The translations under genes and the position numbers were made by a program. Below, in pieces: positions 1 to 13,635 of a stretch of 64,000 nucleotides of DNA. Source of the DNA: Linnemannia elongata (lineage: Eukaryota; Mortierellomycota; Mortierellomycetes; Mortierellales; Mortierellaceae); the NCBI GenBank assembly GCA_036320915.1, contig JAXBDG010000008.1, positions 744,001 through 808,000 on the forward strand, given 5' to 3'. Below the pieces are notes generated by a model, which made no database searches, was not told the origin of the DNA, and worked only from the letters and a program-made list of their open reading frames with translations. Position 1 is the first letter of the stretch; every line of letters begins with the position of its first letter.

Positions 1-1509
1 TTTGTATTTCCTATGCATATATGCGTGTGTCGAAGATTGGTTGGTTGGTCGTGGAAAACGTAGGGAGGTTATTTCCTTTTGTGTTGGTCAATTGCTGTTA
101 TTGCTATGAGTCGATGCCTTTTTTTTTTTTTTTTTTGCTATAAGTACGAGTGCATGGGATGGATGTACTGGTCTGCAGTACGTCGACCCCTTGATTTTTT
201 TTTAGTACGAATGAAAAAAATGAGTGACTCAAGCAGGTTTTGATTATTTTTGCATGTGCAGTTTTGGGCTGGTTGCCAGTGCCACACAAACTCGCACAGT
301 CAGAGAGTAAACTGAAAATTATTGGAGAGCAAAGCATCAAAGAGAGAGACTTTTTGTTGCAAAGTAACTCCGTCGGAGAATAGGGGGGGGGGGGGAAGGA
401 AGACCGAAGGCTACAAGAATCCGGCTGAAGAAGAAGAGTTAGAGGAAAGCCAAGTGGTACAATCTCGCAAATTGATTTAATTGTAAGGCCAAGAAATGGA
501 GGAGGGAGAGAGAGCATCCATGAAGCAGAGAGGAGGAATGTGTATTGTCGGTTGGAGGAGGAGAGGAGGAGGAGGAGTGGTTGTTTGTTTGTTGATGTCG
601 ATCGAAAATGGGGCTGCAGAGAACGAAAAAGTGGAGTGAGCCCCCCCCTAGCAAAAACAAAAAATCTATGACTCGAGCTGTTTTTTTCTTATGTGGCACA
701 GAGATAGATCAAACAAAAGACAGAGCAAATTCAAAAATGTTCAGAGTCACCGAAAAATCAAAACGCTATGAGACATCGCTTTCTTTCGGACACCTAAAAT
801 CTCATTACTTGTCCGTGGGTGGGTTGGTTGGTTGCAGATTTACAGATACTCCACCGGACTCATGAGTCCGGGAGAGGGGTAATGGATGATGTTGTTCTAA
901 TACATCTTCCTCATGTCCTCTCACAGGAGTGTGCTGAAGGGAAAAAGGGAAAAAAAGGGAAAAAGGGAAGGAGGAGTTCCAACCTCAGTCGAACATTGGC
1001 TCATTCATTGCCTTTGGATGGTTCCTTATCTGTTCTGGAGGGTCTGATTCAGAGGGAAAATGTGACTGGGGTTCCTCTCCAATTCGTACTGGTCATCATC
1101 GAACCATTTTCCTGATGAGAGCACAATCTCCGATTGTCCGACACTCTTTGTGCACACATACGAGGCGTACGAGGAAAGGAAAGGGAAAGAAGGAAGAGCA
1201 AACATGTCCAAAAGAAGATCCTTCAGGTTCAGGTCCCGTCCGTTGCTCTTTGTCATCGCCCCTCTTCAGGGGGTGGTTGGTTACATAAATACCCGGGGGG
1301 TTGCCCACTTCTTTTTCTCTTCTTTTTTTCTATCACTTCTACACTTTCATCTTCATTTCAACCACAAAGCAAGCCTTAGCTTTAATACCCCTCACATCTT
1401 TCAACTCATTCACTTGCATAACGAACGCACACACCCCCTCAGTCCCGTGTATCTCCATCAACAAACAACAAACCAACACCTATAAAAACCCTTTCTTCTC
1501 CCACAAAAA
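1..1509. other. Upstream intergenic region
   Basis: No credible gene is seen; the ORFs here are low-complexity and lack family resemblance. The last 200 bases before the DAHP synthase start are strongly pyrimidine-rich on the + strand, as in most leaders in this window, and a TATA-like ACATAAATAC lies near 1283-1292. These are plausible promoter elements for the downstream gene only. Confidence 0.5.
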
Positions 1510-2804
<1,295 letters not shown>

Positions 2805-3000
2805 GCGCTTCTTCTCCTCTCCCTTTAGTTCTTTTCTTCATAACAATAATCTGTATCATACCATTAAAACCATCATACAAACAACACTATTTGAACGAGC
2901 GAGTAATAATGCTATGAGGAATGTCTATTGCGGCAAAAAAAACCAATGGTAATATATCTTCTCATCAACCCTTTTCCCACACTAATTGTCCGCCGCAGCC

Positions 3001-5380
3001 TCATGATTGCTCCTGCATCTGCAACTGCTGCATCTGCTGCTCCAACTTCTTCTTCTCCTCAAAAGCGCGCATACAAGCCGCAACGCCCTCAGCCCCACCC
3101 TTCGCAAAGGCCTCCTTCAGCTCCTTCTTCCTCCTCGCATTCTCAACAATCGAGAAGGCAAAATAACGATCCCGGAACCCAAAATGTCCTTGGCGTTTAG
3201 GATCTGTCGTCGACTTGTTCATATTTCCTGTGGGCAAGCCCAGTCCAGTCTCACCATCCCAATCGGCAACCTTCTCCATAGTGATCAGGCGACGAGACCA
3301 TTGACCGAAAGCCTGTTCACAGTTAGCGACCAGCTCCATGCATGGGTGGGTAGGAAGGTCGTCGATGGTGTAGTCTTCGGTGACGGTAGGCAGCCAGTAG
3401 ACGAGGCGTCCTCCGCGGGTGAGGTTCTTGACGGCAAACATGAGTAGGTCGGCGACTACTTCTGACATCTCGTATGGCTTTGTTGGTGGCACATAATCTG
3501 GGAGACTGTTTTTATGGATTTCGCACATGTAGATAAAACTGTTAACAAGGCGTTGTTTCTTACTTCTGCCAGATGCATGAAACTGATTCAACAACAACAA
3601 CAAAAAAAAGTCGAGCTAAAACTTACGTGTGGGCAAAGACGCCTTCGTTGACGGCCATGCGAGGCTCGGTAGCCTGTTTAGTGACATCCTTGCGTCCAAG
3701 AGTCTTGGCACCTGCACGGACGCCATATGGAGCTACAAATCCAATCATAAAGAGCGCAAAGAAAGCTTGTGAGTACATTCGTCAAAAAAAACCCCTTCGT
3801 TCTACTCACTATTAACAAAGGTATACGTTCCATCAAAGAGGAGGAAAGTGAAACTTACGATCGGTGACAATGGCGTCAAAGAGTCCGCCCTTGAACCGCC
3901 TCCAGGGTGCATGACAGACATCAAATACAAGGGCATCCAGAACTCGGCCCTTCAAATCATACTGTTCACAGTTCGACTGAATACTAGCCTTGCCCTTTCC
4001 CCTGATCTGTCGTCCATCAATATCTGATCCAACCGTCATGGCTCCAAAATGAGCACAGGTCATGAGGAAACTTCCTGTGCCCACAAAAGGGTCGTAGACG
4101 AGTTTTCCGGGTCCACAGAGGGCCTGGTTGGCCATGATGAGGGAGAGTTCTGCGTCCATGGTGGTGTTGCCGATGTATTTCCGCTTCTTGACGTTGAACT
4201 TGTCGATCAACTCGCGCTTTCCATGTCCCACCTACAAACATATCCATATAATCAAGAATGAAGTGGTAAGTATTTATGAAGCGTATTCATGGAGCACGAT
4301 AGCTCCTCGAATGCGTCATTTCCTCTAATCGCCTCAGCCAACTTACCAAGCGTCCCATGTAGAATGTGTGGGCAACATGGACATTAGGATCAATGCCATA
4401 ATCGGCAATAAGCTGGAACTCCTCCTCGGGGTTCTTGAGATCAATCTTGCCCATGAATCCTGTGAACGCGAACCGGTTGATAATCGCAGGCTTGTCCTTC
4501 ATCTCGATCGTGCCTCCAAATGTCACCACCAAGAACTTGAACGATGTCTGCAAGTATTGTGGCTATTTTGGGTTTTACAAATGACAAATGTTTCGTAGAT
4601 ATGGGGTCAGTAAAAAAAGTGTTGGTATGGAATGAAAGTGAACCATTGTTGATCCTGGCTATCATGATCCTCATTGTCCTGATAACGATTCCGTTGTAAT
4701 TTACCCAGCGCTCGGGGTGCTCCTTGACTCTCTCGATCAGTTCGTCCCATGAAGATCCCTGACCCCACAGCTCAATGATCGTCCTATATCACCAGCAAGA
4801 AAAAAGTCAAAAAAAGGTAGTGTCAGGTACAGTAAACCAAGCAGATCCAACTTGCTGCGATAATCCCGTCAAAGCCATCGTCAGGTGAAAGGTGAAGCCT
4901 GAGGGGCTTACTTGATGAGGATGGCGCGGTTCAAAAGCAAGGCAGCCTTCTCGGCGGACTCAATCTCGACAATCAAGAAGGGCGACTAATGAATATGGAA
5001 AGGTTTGACATTAATTTCGTCTTAGTTGGTCAAGTATCGATATATTTGTTCATGTCAATTTGGTTTAACTGCCATGATCTGGCAATTTGCGTCCTGCGTA
5101 AATAATGGCAAGAATTCAAAGTACCTCCAGACTGTAGGCGCTGGGCTCATAGGTCATTTGCACATTCTCGATGGTCGCCAAAGCCTCGAGCTCAGGCAGG
5201 CGGAACTAATTATTCATAGGGTAGTTGAACGGTGTTGGCAGAAGAAGAGGAGCAAAGTCAGTCAACCTGGTGAGGGAGAGGTTCACACTGCCGCCATAAA
5301 TGTCGGTCCTGTGCATAGATATTATCCTAGGTGCTAACCTCCTCGTGCTGCTGAGCAAACTGAATTAAGAAGAGCGGCAT
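3001..5380 (-). CDS. TRM11: tRNA (guanine-10-N2)-methyltransferase catalytic subunit Trm11
   Basis: Trm11 with Trm112 makes m2G10 in cytosolic tRNAs. Many exons are read on the minus strand. The start ATG at 5378-5380 gives MPLFLIQFAQQHEE, then FRLPELEALATIE, then SPFLIVEIESAEKA, matching the order of the Trm11 N-terminal THUMP-like region. The methyltransferase core has YDPFVGTGSFL and GSDIDGRQIRGKG. The catalytic DPPYGVRAG is created exactly by splicing 3859 to 3732, which confirms that intron. The last exon (3538-3001) ends in a Lys/Gln coiled tail. An upstream ATG at 5484 opens a short ORF that cannot be spliced in phase, so it was not used. The gene is divergent from TRM112, its obligate activator, across 322 bases. 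Confidence 0.92.
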
Positions 5381-5702
5381 TGCTGGGTTAATGAAGGTAA
5401 AAAGTGAATGCAAAAGAACTAATAAAAAAAGTAAGAAAGTCTGACCGTTCAATGGTGTGAGGTGTGGAGGCGGCGAAGTTCATTGTGGCTTATCCTTGTT
5501 TACACAATTTTTTTTTTTTTTTTTTTTTTCCTTGTTCCCCTCTTCACTTTCATAAAGGGCCCATGCACACAATTGACTCTCGTCTTTTAACTCTCAACAA
5601 CCACTTCAACCCATCACTCCGTCTCGCCTAACCACCCAACCAACCAAACTCACCAACACATAAAAACCATAAAACAGGAAATACAATCATACTTTTAAAA
5701 AA
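5381..5702. promoter_or_regulatory. Shared divergent promoter between TRM11 and TRM112
   Basis: The 322 bases between the two start codons contain the 5' ends of both genes. The region includes a T homopolymer (about 5511-5529), a typical nucleosome-excluding poly(dA:dT) tract, and a pyrimidine-rich stretch leading to the TRM112 ATG. A bidirectional promoter is inferred from this layout. No specific factor site was recognised. Confidence 0.6.
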
Positions 5703-5904
5703 ATGAGACTCATTACCCACAACATGCTCCAGTGCCACGTCAAGGGCTGCAACGCCAACAACTTCCCTCTCGAGCTCCAGGAGGTTGTCCTCGAGCAGGA
5801 GGAGGCCGAGATGAACGAGGACTTTTTGAGAAACATGCTCACAAAGATTGAATACGACGCCCTCGTCGCCACTTGCCTCAAGGTATGACTACTACCTTCA
5901 CTGT

Positions 5905-5950
<46 letters not shown>

Positions 5951-6686
5951 GAGCACAGTCGGAAAAATAAAATGTAGGGTGGTTACATGTGCGCTGAAGG
6001 GACCCACTCAAATAATTAACGTGGTCCGCAAATCTTCATTTGTTTATGATAGCTTGACATCAACGATCTCCCCGCAACGATTCCCGCCGACGCCGCATAC
6101 AACGATGAATTCCTCCAGATCCTCCACCGTGTCATCCTTGAGGTAAAAGACACTTCTCAAGGACAAGGGCGTCTCAATAAGGAACTGCAGGATCGAGATA
6201 GGAAGGGACAAAGGCGCCAAAAAAAAAAAAAAAAAAAAAAAAAATGCCGTAAGGCATTGGCTTACACTGACAGGTCGCGAAGTGGCTATAACAAGACTGA
6301 AAGAGGAAAAGATCAGCCACGGACATCAGGGGTCCCATTTGGTCGATTCTCTAGCCAAAGTAATAGGAATGACAGCGTTAAGAGGAGGCGATCAACACTA
6401 GTAGGGATAAGCACAGCAACAGGACAGTAACAGTGCAACAACAGGACAGCTTTTCTTTCCTGAAGATAAGAGCAACTCAGGAGGGAATAAACAGGAACTG
6501 ACAAGGGTGTGAATGTTGAGCAAAGAACGAGCAATTCAACCAGTAGCTAACGCCTCAATCTCATACTTTCAATTGCCCTCATAGACCCACATCAAGTCAG
6601 GAAAGATGGTCTGCCCAAACTGCCAACACAACTATATCATCCGTGACGGCATCCCTAACATGCTCCTGGCTGAGCACGAGGTCTAA
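5703..6686 (+). CDS. TRM112: Trm112, zinc-binding activator of tRNA/rRNA/eRF1 methyltransferases
   Basis: Trm112 is a small partner protein that stabilises and activates Trm11, Trm9, Bud23 and Mtq2. Three exons are read: 5703-5882, 6053-6142 and 6585-6686, all in phase 0, giving 123 residues. The N-terminus MRLITHNMLQCHVKGC places Cys at 11 and 16. The last exon has MVCPNC (Cys100, Cys103) and the family signature DGIPNMLLAEHEV. These four cysteines are the zinc site known in yeast Trm112 and absent from the human protein. The exons are too short and split to be seen by ORF length alone. Introns 1 and 2 contain runs of 42 and 26 A residues. Confidence 0.93.
5906..6244 (+). repeat. Poly(A) tracts inside the TRM112 introns
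   Basis: A run of 42 A (5906-5947) lies in intron 1 and a run of 26 A (6219-6244) lies in intron 2. The second is followed at once by AATGCCGTAAGGCATT, a 6-bp hairpin with a GTAA tetraloop. No flanking target-site duplication was found, so these are read as simple homopolymers rather than retroposed tails. Confidence 0.7.
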
Positions 6687-7087
6687 AAGACTTTTAACGG
6701 GACAACAACATCAACTCTGGTAGAAAAAAAATAGCGACAATCCCATTTTCGTCTACGGATCTTTTTAATAACAAGCAAAGAACAAGAAAAAGTGCATTTT
6801 CAAGATTAAGGGAAACATGGACGCTATATTGTGATGTTTATTTTTGAATGGGACTCAAAGAAAGTTATGAGAATAGGAGGTGGATGGCGAAAAGGCCTAT
6901 GATTATTAAGTTCGGTGTGTTATGATATGATATGCGTAAAAGATATGGATGTGTGCGTTTCATGATACTTGTTTGTGTTTCGTATGTGCAAATGCTTGTG
7001 TGTCGTCATGGAGTTGGAGTTCAGAAGGAGAAAGGAGGCGGCAATAAGACAGAGCCTAAATTGGTGGCGTTTGTTCCTATCCCTCCC
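6687..7087. other. Convergent spacer between TRM112 and the FYR gene
   Basis: About 400 bases separate the TRM112 stop from the stop of the minus-strand FYR-domain gene. No coding signal or structured RNA is seen. It should hold both 3' UTRs. Confidence 0.5.
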
Positions 7088-10000
7088 TTAAGGCTCCATG
7101 AGAGGCTGCTGGTAGGGGTCGTAATGGTCGCGTGGATCTTTGCTTCGGACATGCAAAGTTTCGGTATTGGGTGGTGGTAGTTGGGGTGGGTGGCTCGGGA
7201 ACCTTTCCGGGTAATAAGACCCTTGACCAGAAATGGATCGGGGCATGGTTGCTGCCGCTGCAGCAGTCGTTACAGTCGAAGGCAAAGGAGTCGTTGACCT
7301 TGACAAGTGATGCTGTTGCTGCATTTGTTGCTGGTGCTGCTGTTTATGGTGTTGTTGTTGCCGTGCCCTTTCATGTTCACGCTGCTCCTGATCATAGTCG
7401 GCAGAATGATAACCCCCCGAGTAGGACCCTACAACCTCGTGCGACGGCGGCGAAGAAAAGTTTGGTTGGGGTGGCGGAGGCGACAGGGGTGTGAGATCGT
7501 TGGGGGCAGAAGAGTCATTAACCTTGCGCCTGGTATATTTGCGTGGAGTATAGGGTCGCGAGGGCGGTGAGGTAGGGACCTTGTGCGACGAGGCGGATGA
7601 AGCTGCAGCCTCTTCCAGGGTCGACAAGAGGACGTCGTGGTTGCTGGCGTAGAGACTGTTGTTGAACTTCTTTCTCCGTGATCCAGGTTTGCCGCCATCG
7701 TACGATTTGAACCCCTGGCCAGACGAATCCGGAGAACCTCCCTCGACGTTCTCTTCGTCGATGATCCACTTCAGAGGCATGTAACGTCGACATCGGTGCG
7801 CGTTGGGCATCTCCTGGATGTACTTGATCACACCGAGATTCGTCAATCCGTACATATCTGGTCCTGAGGCATGCGTCTTTGCGTTGAATCCGAGCTCCAT
7901 CAGTCCTTTCAGCGCAAGTTCCCATGCGCCACTTGACGATGAGTGTCGGAACACCTTCTCCGGCATGTCCTCCAGCGTGATTTGAAACTTTATCAAGAGA
8001 ACAAAAGAGGCGTTAGATTATGATCGGGAAAAAGAAATTTAGTGGTAGATGCAGGTATGCCATGTCAAGTTTAAACTTACGATGGGTTGCTCTCCGCCGT
8101 CCAAAATTTCGCTGATAAAGTAGGTCTTTTTGGATGTGTCGGACAAAGAGGTGTACTGCTTCTTGCTTCGGAAGCCAACCGGAAAGATGTATCTATGATT
8201 GTGATATCCTCGTCCGTTCCAGACGATCCGACCTAGAGGTTTAAAATGTGTGTGTAGACATTGAGTTAAAACCGAAGTGCTACCGTTTTAAAAGTGACCC
8301 GGTAGTAACAATGGTAGTGAAGTTCGTACCCATGTTCTCAATGATGACTTCGTTGGTGCCCTTTCCGACAACAATTGGGTAGTTCAAGGAGCCGTCAGGG
8401 TTGGTCTTGAGAGGAACGACAAGACGCGGACGACCACGATCAGCCCGTTTCTGTAATTGCAACATAAGGTCAAAGTGTACAAAAGAGATTAGCCGCTATT
8501 CTGTGAAACAATTGAGAAAGGTCAGAGCAAGAGGTTATAAAACAAAGGTCCCTCCTATCCTCCAATGTGCACTTGCCGTGGCTTTTCGTGTCTGTTTGGG
8601 AGCGCCCTCTGGTTTCTCCTTTTTAACAGTTGCGACGGCCGTTCCATTGTTGTTCGCCATTCCTCTGTTGTTGTAAGATCGAGGTTGAGCGGCCTTTTGT
8701 TCGCAATGTTGGTCGTCCAAGCTGTCACGAGTAGTGCCCCTGAATCCAGCCGTGCGATGAGGTTCGGGTGGTAGACTCCCTCCATCATCCGTCGGGACAT
8801 CTGCAAGCATGTGATGATAGAAAGGGAGAGAGAGAGTAAGAAAGAAAGAAGGGGAACTCTGAAAGTGAGAACTCTGGTCCTTTGTCCTTTTTGCCTCCTC
8901 GACTAGATATAGGGTTGTGTTTTTGTGTTTGTTTGGGGTTTGTATTTATTTGATAAAGCTGAAATGCCGTTGAGAGTTGAGAGTTGAGAGTTGAATGCAA
9001 AGTTGGTGGCGCGCCGACGTTGAGATCCGGATTTCTTTCGTGTGTTAATTATTTAACGCCCGATGGACTGAGTTTTGCTGGCGTGGTTACCTTTGCGACT
9101 GCTGTCGGTCGTCTTCCTGTAAGTACGTCCACGATGATGACTGTGATGGTTGTTGAGATGATGATGCTTGTCACCGCTGAGCCCCCCCTCATTCATTTCC
9201 TCGTCCTCGTCGTCCTCCAGATCGCTCAAATCCTCCATGCTCGTGTCGCTGTCGCTCGAGGGCCTAATTTGTGTTAATCGATGAAAGGGGTGTGGGAGTA
9301 TGTTAATATAACTTTGTTCAATTTACATAACATGTGCTCTTGACAAAGAGCCAGATACTGTTTGTGTGTTTGGTTGTATTGATTAGCGAGCGATTAATGA
9401 AGATAGGTGAAATATGATATAGTGATTGATGATCAGTTTGTGGATGGATCCAGTTTCTGCTAATGCTTATCAGTGTCAGGTTCATAATGGATGATGTTGA
9501 TACTATTGATATCATACCCTGATCCTGTCATTTGCTGTATCTCGCTCAGCAGGTCCAAGAGGTGGCTATTAGAATAGAAAGCATAGTAAAGTATAATACG
9601 CGTCAGCTTGCATTCGGCTATGGATATATCGAGAAACAAGAAAGCAGAAACATTCATATATGGATATAAAGGAAAAAAATGCTCTGTGGGATATAAACAA
9701 TGACAATAAGAACACAAAAGGGGTTTGTGTGAGTGTGTTTGTGTATGTGTGTGTTAACCGAGAAGGAGTAAAAGGGGTGATGCCCAGCCGTTGGAAACAT
9801 AAATGTAAACATATATGCGTCCGTTGTTTCTTCTATACCGATCTGACCCCGAGGGAGAGGAAGGGCAAATGGAACAAGGGGGGATAGAACAACGCAAAGC
9901 ATACAAAACAGGAGGAAAGGAAAGGACAAAGGAAGAAGGAAAGGGACGATGATGGCGGAATGATGATGATGCAGAATAAACACAGAAAATGGTACTAAAA

Positions 10001-10623
10001 ATACGTCTGAGAAGTAAGGATGTTGAGGGAACATAGGCGCCTCTTACTTGTTTTCTTCTCGGAGTTTCCGGGTCTTGAGTCGTGCTGCCTGGAGGTCATT
10101 GGTGTATTGGCGCTGGGTCTAGGGACAAAATTGGAGTAGTCGGTAGGGGCATGATATGAATATGATGGCGATTGAATGAGTGAGTGGATGGATGAGGGAG
10201 AGATAGAGAGAGAGATATATAGTTGAGCACGTTAGAAAACAAGGACTATTGTTTTCCCTCCGAGGAGGAATAGAAACAAACAAGAGTGGGGATGTCAAGG
10301 ATAGAAAAGGAAAAGGGGAGAGGAGGCTGAAAGGCGAAAGGGAAGGAGGGGGGAATAGGGAAAGGTTGGAGTCGAAGGATGGGAGGAAAGAGGGAAAGGA
10401 AGGGAAGGTTGAAGATTGTGTGGGTGTCGTAGAGGAGGGCAAAGCAGCATAGAAGATAATAATAAAAAATAATATCAAAGGGCAATTCTTTGTTATTGTT
10501 ATTATGATTTCTATGATAAGGAGGATATGACGGAAAGGTATAGTAGTTTACCGTTGAGACCCTGTCGAAGCGTTCGCGTAGTCTCAGGTATTTTTCTTTG
10601 AATGAGAGTGTGTCGTCCTTCAT
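7088..10623 (-). CDS. FYRN/FYRC-domain nuclear protein (TBRG1-like)
   Basis: A multi-exon minus-strand gene is read from MKDDTLSFKEKYLRLRERFD (10623) to the stop at 7088. The order is: a basic/coiled N-terminus with a second exon TQRQYTNDLQAARLKTRKL; an exon encoding HLLDLLSEIQQM; an acidic, His-rich stretch; a linker with KKEKPEGAPKQTRK; KRADRGRPRLVVPL; then the FYRN core WNGRGYHNHRYIFPVGF; then FYRC, FQITLEDMPEKVFRHSS. FYRN and FYRC fold together and occur in chromatin proteins such as MLL/Trithorax and TBRG1. The N-terminal coil plus FYR pair without a SET or JmjC domain best fits TBRG1-like proteins. The C-terminal 250 residues are disordered and rich in Pro, His and Gln. Some middle exon borders are approximate. 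Function is inferred from domain only. Confidence 0.8.
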
Positions 10624-11369
10624 TGTCGTTGCTTGGTAATTGCGTGTGTGTGTGTGTGTGTGGGTGTGGGTGTGTAAAGGGGTGAAGGGTGAATGAATGC
10701 AGGCCGAGGGAGAGGAAGAGAGAAGAAGGGGCCGAGGGAAAGACAGGAATAGGAGTTTGCTTGTGGTGGAGTTGTTTGTTGCGAGTGAGGGAGTGGTGGA
10801 GTCGGGAAGAGGAATAGAAGGTGGAAAAGGTTGTATGGGGCAAGGAAAAGAAAAGAAAGAGAGAAACTGGTGGGGTCGTCAGAAATAGGAAAAGGTAAGT
10901 CGGGGAAGAGGGGGGAAGAGAGGGAAGAGAGGGGAGAAGAAGAAAGCAAGAAGAGAGAAGAGAAAGAGAAGAGAAGAGACCAAAAAAAAAAGTGTGAGAA
11001 AAGAAACCAAAGGGAAAAAAAAAAGAAAATGAAAAGAGGGAAAGTGGAAACGAGACATTAAAAGAAAAAGAAAGAAAGAAAGAAAGACAAGACAGACGAG
11101 GGGCCCTCTGTCCTCCGCCTCGTTCGTTGTCTTGCTTGTTTGGTCAATGCAATGCCAAGGTACACATACAGTACGTTTGAAGGAGAGGAAGGGGCACTCG
11201 ACAACCCTTTGCCCCGACTCTCGTTCTATTTAATTACAATGATAATCCATTCAATTCTAGAAGCTTTTTCCTACTTTCTTGCTTCATTGTTGTTATTGTC
11301 ATTGTTGTTGTTGTTGCTGTTGTTGTTATTGATGTTCTTTCCCTTCCCTCCCTCACACGCCCACAGACA

Positions 11370-11410
<41 letters not shown>

Positions 11411-11725
11411 TCACGTTGCATACACGCACTAGTCATCGCATTTTGTCTCTTGTCCTTTCTTTTCCTACCCTGTCCCCTTCCTGTTTCTTGTTTGTTTCTC
11501 GTGGCCAACACAAACAGACTTCGATGCACGTCAAAATGAAAACCAAATGGATCATCAAGAAAGCATAATGAGACTGCTTTTTCTTTCTTTCTATTCTTTT
11601 TTTTTTTTTTTTTCTTCTCCCTTGAACGTTGGAGGCACAAAGCCTTGTCTTTCTTGATCGCCACCCTTCCTTGACTCTCTACATTACAACAAACTAATCT
11701 CCGTCGAACAGAACACATCGCCAAC
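10624..11725. other. Divergent spacer with purine tracts and an AC microsatellite
   Basis: No gene is seen between the FYR gene start and TRM9. The spacer holds a nearly pure purine stretch (about 10870-11095), TG/GT repeats near 10645-10662, and a pure (AC)n run around 11363-11408. It must contain both divergent promoters. The bases just before the TRM9 ATG are pyrimidine-rich with a T run near 11599-11613. Confidence 0.5.
11363..11408. repeat. (AC)n microsatellite
   Basis: A run of about 23 CA dinucleotides lies 320 bases before the TRM9 start codon. It is likely length-polymorphic. No other function is suggested. Confidence 0.85.
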
Positions 11726-13582
11726 ATGACCACAAAGAACCCACTTCACATCCCCTCGGCATTCCAGGCTGACCAACCCGACATGACCCCCGAGGAAAAG
11801 GAGCAGCAGTACGTCCACTCGGTCTACCAGGCCATTGCCCCCCACTTCTCTGCCACCCGCTACAAGGTAATTATAAATAATATCATTGACTGAAAAGAAT
11901 AATTTTCCAGAAATAATAAATAAAAAAAAATAGTAGGAGTTATCCCGTCGTGCCCAGACACACACGTACAGCACGAGGTCAGATCTTTGGACTCGGGAAG
12001 AAAGGGAAGAAAGGGAAAGTCAGGAAATGTAAAAGAAAAAGAAAAAGGAAAAGAAAATAGAAGGATAGAAGGAAGGGATGGTGATCCCCCCCAAAAAAAA
12101 GGAAAAGGAGATCGTATGGAAAACAATCGAAATGTACCCTTCGTTCGTTCTTTTGTCATTTTCCACTCCCTTCGTTGTGGTCCGTGTCGTTTTCTGCCCC
12201 CATCTTCCTTTTCCTCTGCCACGCCCCTTCCCCTCCTCCATCTCTCGTCTTTATTGCTTACAGCGTCTTTTTCACATGACGCCTAACTATCCTCTTCTTT
12301 GCAATTGTCAATTGAATAGCCCTGGCCAGTGGTAGAAGAGTTCCTTAAGACAATGCCTGTAGGCTACGTTGGCGCAGATGTTGGCTGCGGTAACGGGAAA
12401 TACATTGGTGTCAACGACAAACTCTTTATGGTTGGATCCGACAGGTAAAACAAATAGACATCTACAAACATTACCTTCTGCCATTGAACGGGACAGCAAC
12501 GCATTTGCTTGCCTTCATATTTTGCTCTGATTTATTTACCATTGTATTTTCCGTTTCTTTCACCTGGTTGAACTTCCAGGAGCTCGAATTTGATTAGCAT
12601 CTGCAGCGAGCGAGGTCATGAGGCCATGGTCTGCGACGGCCTTGCGCTCCCTTACCGATCACAGTTCTTTGTAAGCTTTGAACGAATACGCCCTTGGTGT
12701 TTTAGTAGTGCTGTCAATCGCGCTTTGACAGCAACTGCTGTAATGATTCTTTGGGTTGCACCAAAACAAAAAGACTAATCCCTTTTCCACACCCTTCCCT
12801 CCCTTTTATTACTACTCCAAAACAACAACATTTTTTAGGATTTCGCCATCTCGATTGCAGTTATCCACCACTTCATCTCGCCCGAGCGCAGAGTAGCAGC
12901 GATCGAGGAGATTCTTCGAATTGTGCGAGTCGGAGGACGCGTGCTCATCTTTGTCTGGGCTTTGGAACAGACTGGGAAACGCGATTTTGACAAGGAGACT
13001 CAGGATGTTTTTGTCCCCTGGGCTTTGGCCAAGAAACCTATCGAGTCTAAGAAGTCGTCGGAAACCAAGAAGCCCAAGGCGAATTCTAGGCCTCAGGGCG
13101 TTAAGAAAAAGGACAGGAAGAACAAAAATGGCGATAGTCTTGCTGCAGGACAGGCAGCAGCAGAGCAAGACGAGGCAAAGGACAATGAGGAAATTGCTGC
13201 TGTTGCATCTGTCGTAACAGATGCTCTTAACAAGCTGACCGTCCAGGAGGATCATACGGACAGCCAAGGTATCAGCAGAATTAAGGACAACAGCCTGCAG
13301 GATCAAAGCTCTACTGCCACCGATAGCCATTCTTCATCACCACACACGTCCACCACCTCTTCCACCACTGCAACTGCAACAACAGACTCAAATCAGCCCA
13401 ACCCCGAGGATACATCGCCAACACCAGAGGCAGCGGCACCCGTCTATAACCGCTACTACCATCTGTTCCATAAGGGCGAGCTCGAGGATCTGGTCCTTCA
13501 AACCAACAAGGCCTCGATTGTCCAGCAGGGATACGACCGTGATAACTGGTGGTGTATTCTCGAAAAGACTCGTCATGAATAA
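11726..13582 (+). CDS. TRM9: tRNA wobble-uridine carboxymethyl methyltransferase Trm9
   Basis: Trm9 with Trm112 methylates cm5U34 to mcm5U34 in tRNAs such as Arg(UCU) and Glu(UUC). Four exons are read: 11726-11866, 12320-12444, 12580-12670 and 12839-13582, giving 366 residues. Seen are [19 protein letters not shown] at the N-terminus, SAM motif [36 protein letters not shown], and the Trm9/ALKBH8 C-terminal signature [13 protein letters not shown] followed by [12 protein letters not shown]. Between the W-A-L region and the C-terminal signature there is an insertion of about 130 residues, Lys-rich and then Ser/Thr-rich, which makes the protein longer than yeast Trm9 (279 aa). The gene converges on TRM61 with 53 bases between stops. 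Confidence 0.93.
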
Positions 13583-13635
13583 AACTACAAGTTCACGAGT
13601 TTCCTTCTTCAGATGAAAATCCTTGCAAAATCCTT

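Noticed and set aside
5447..5484. Upstream ATG giving MNFAASTPHTIE as start of Trm11
   Set aside because: Its donor (GTCAGA) leaves phase 2, and no acceptor before MPLFLIQFAQQ fits. The downstream ATG aligns with the usual Trm11 start.
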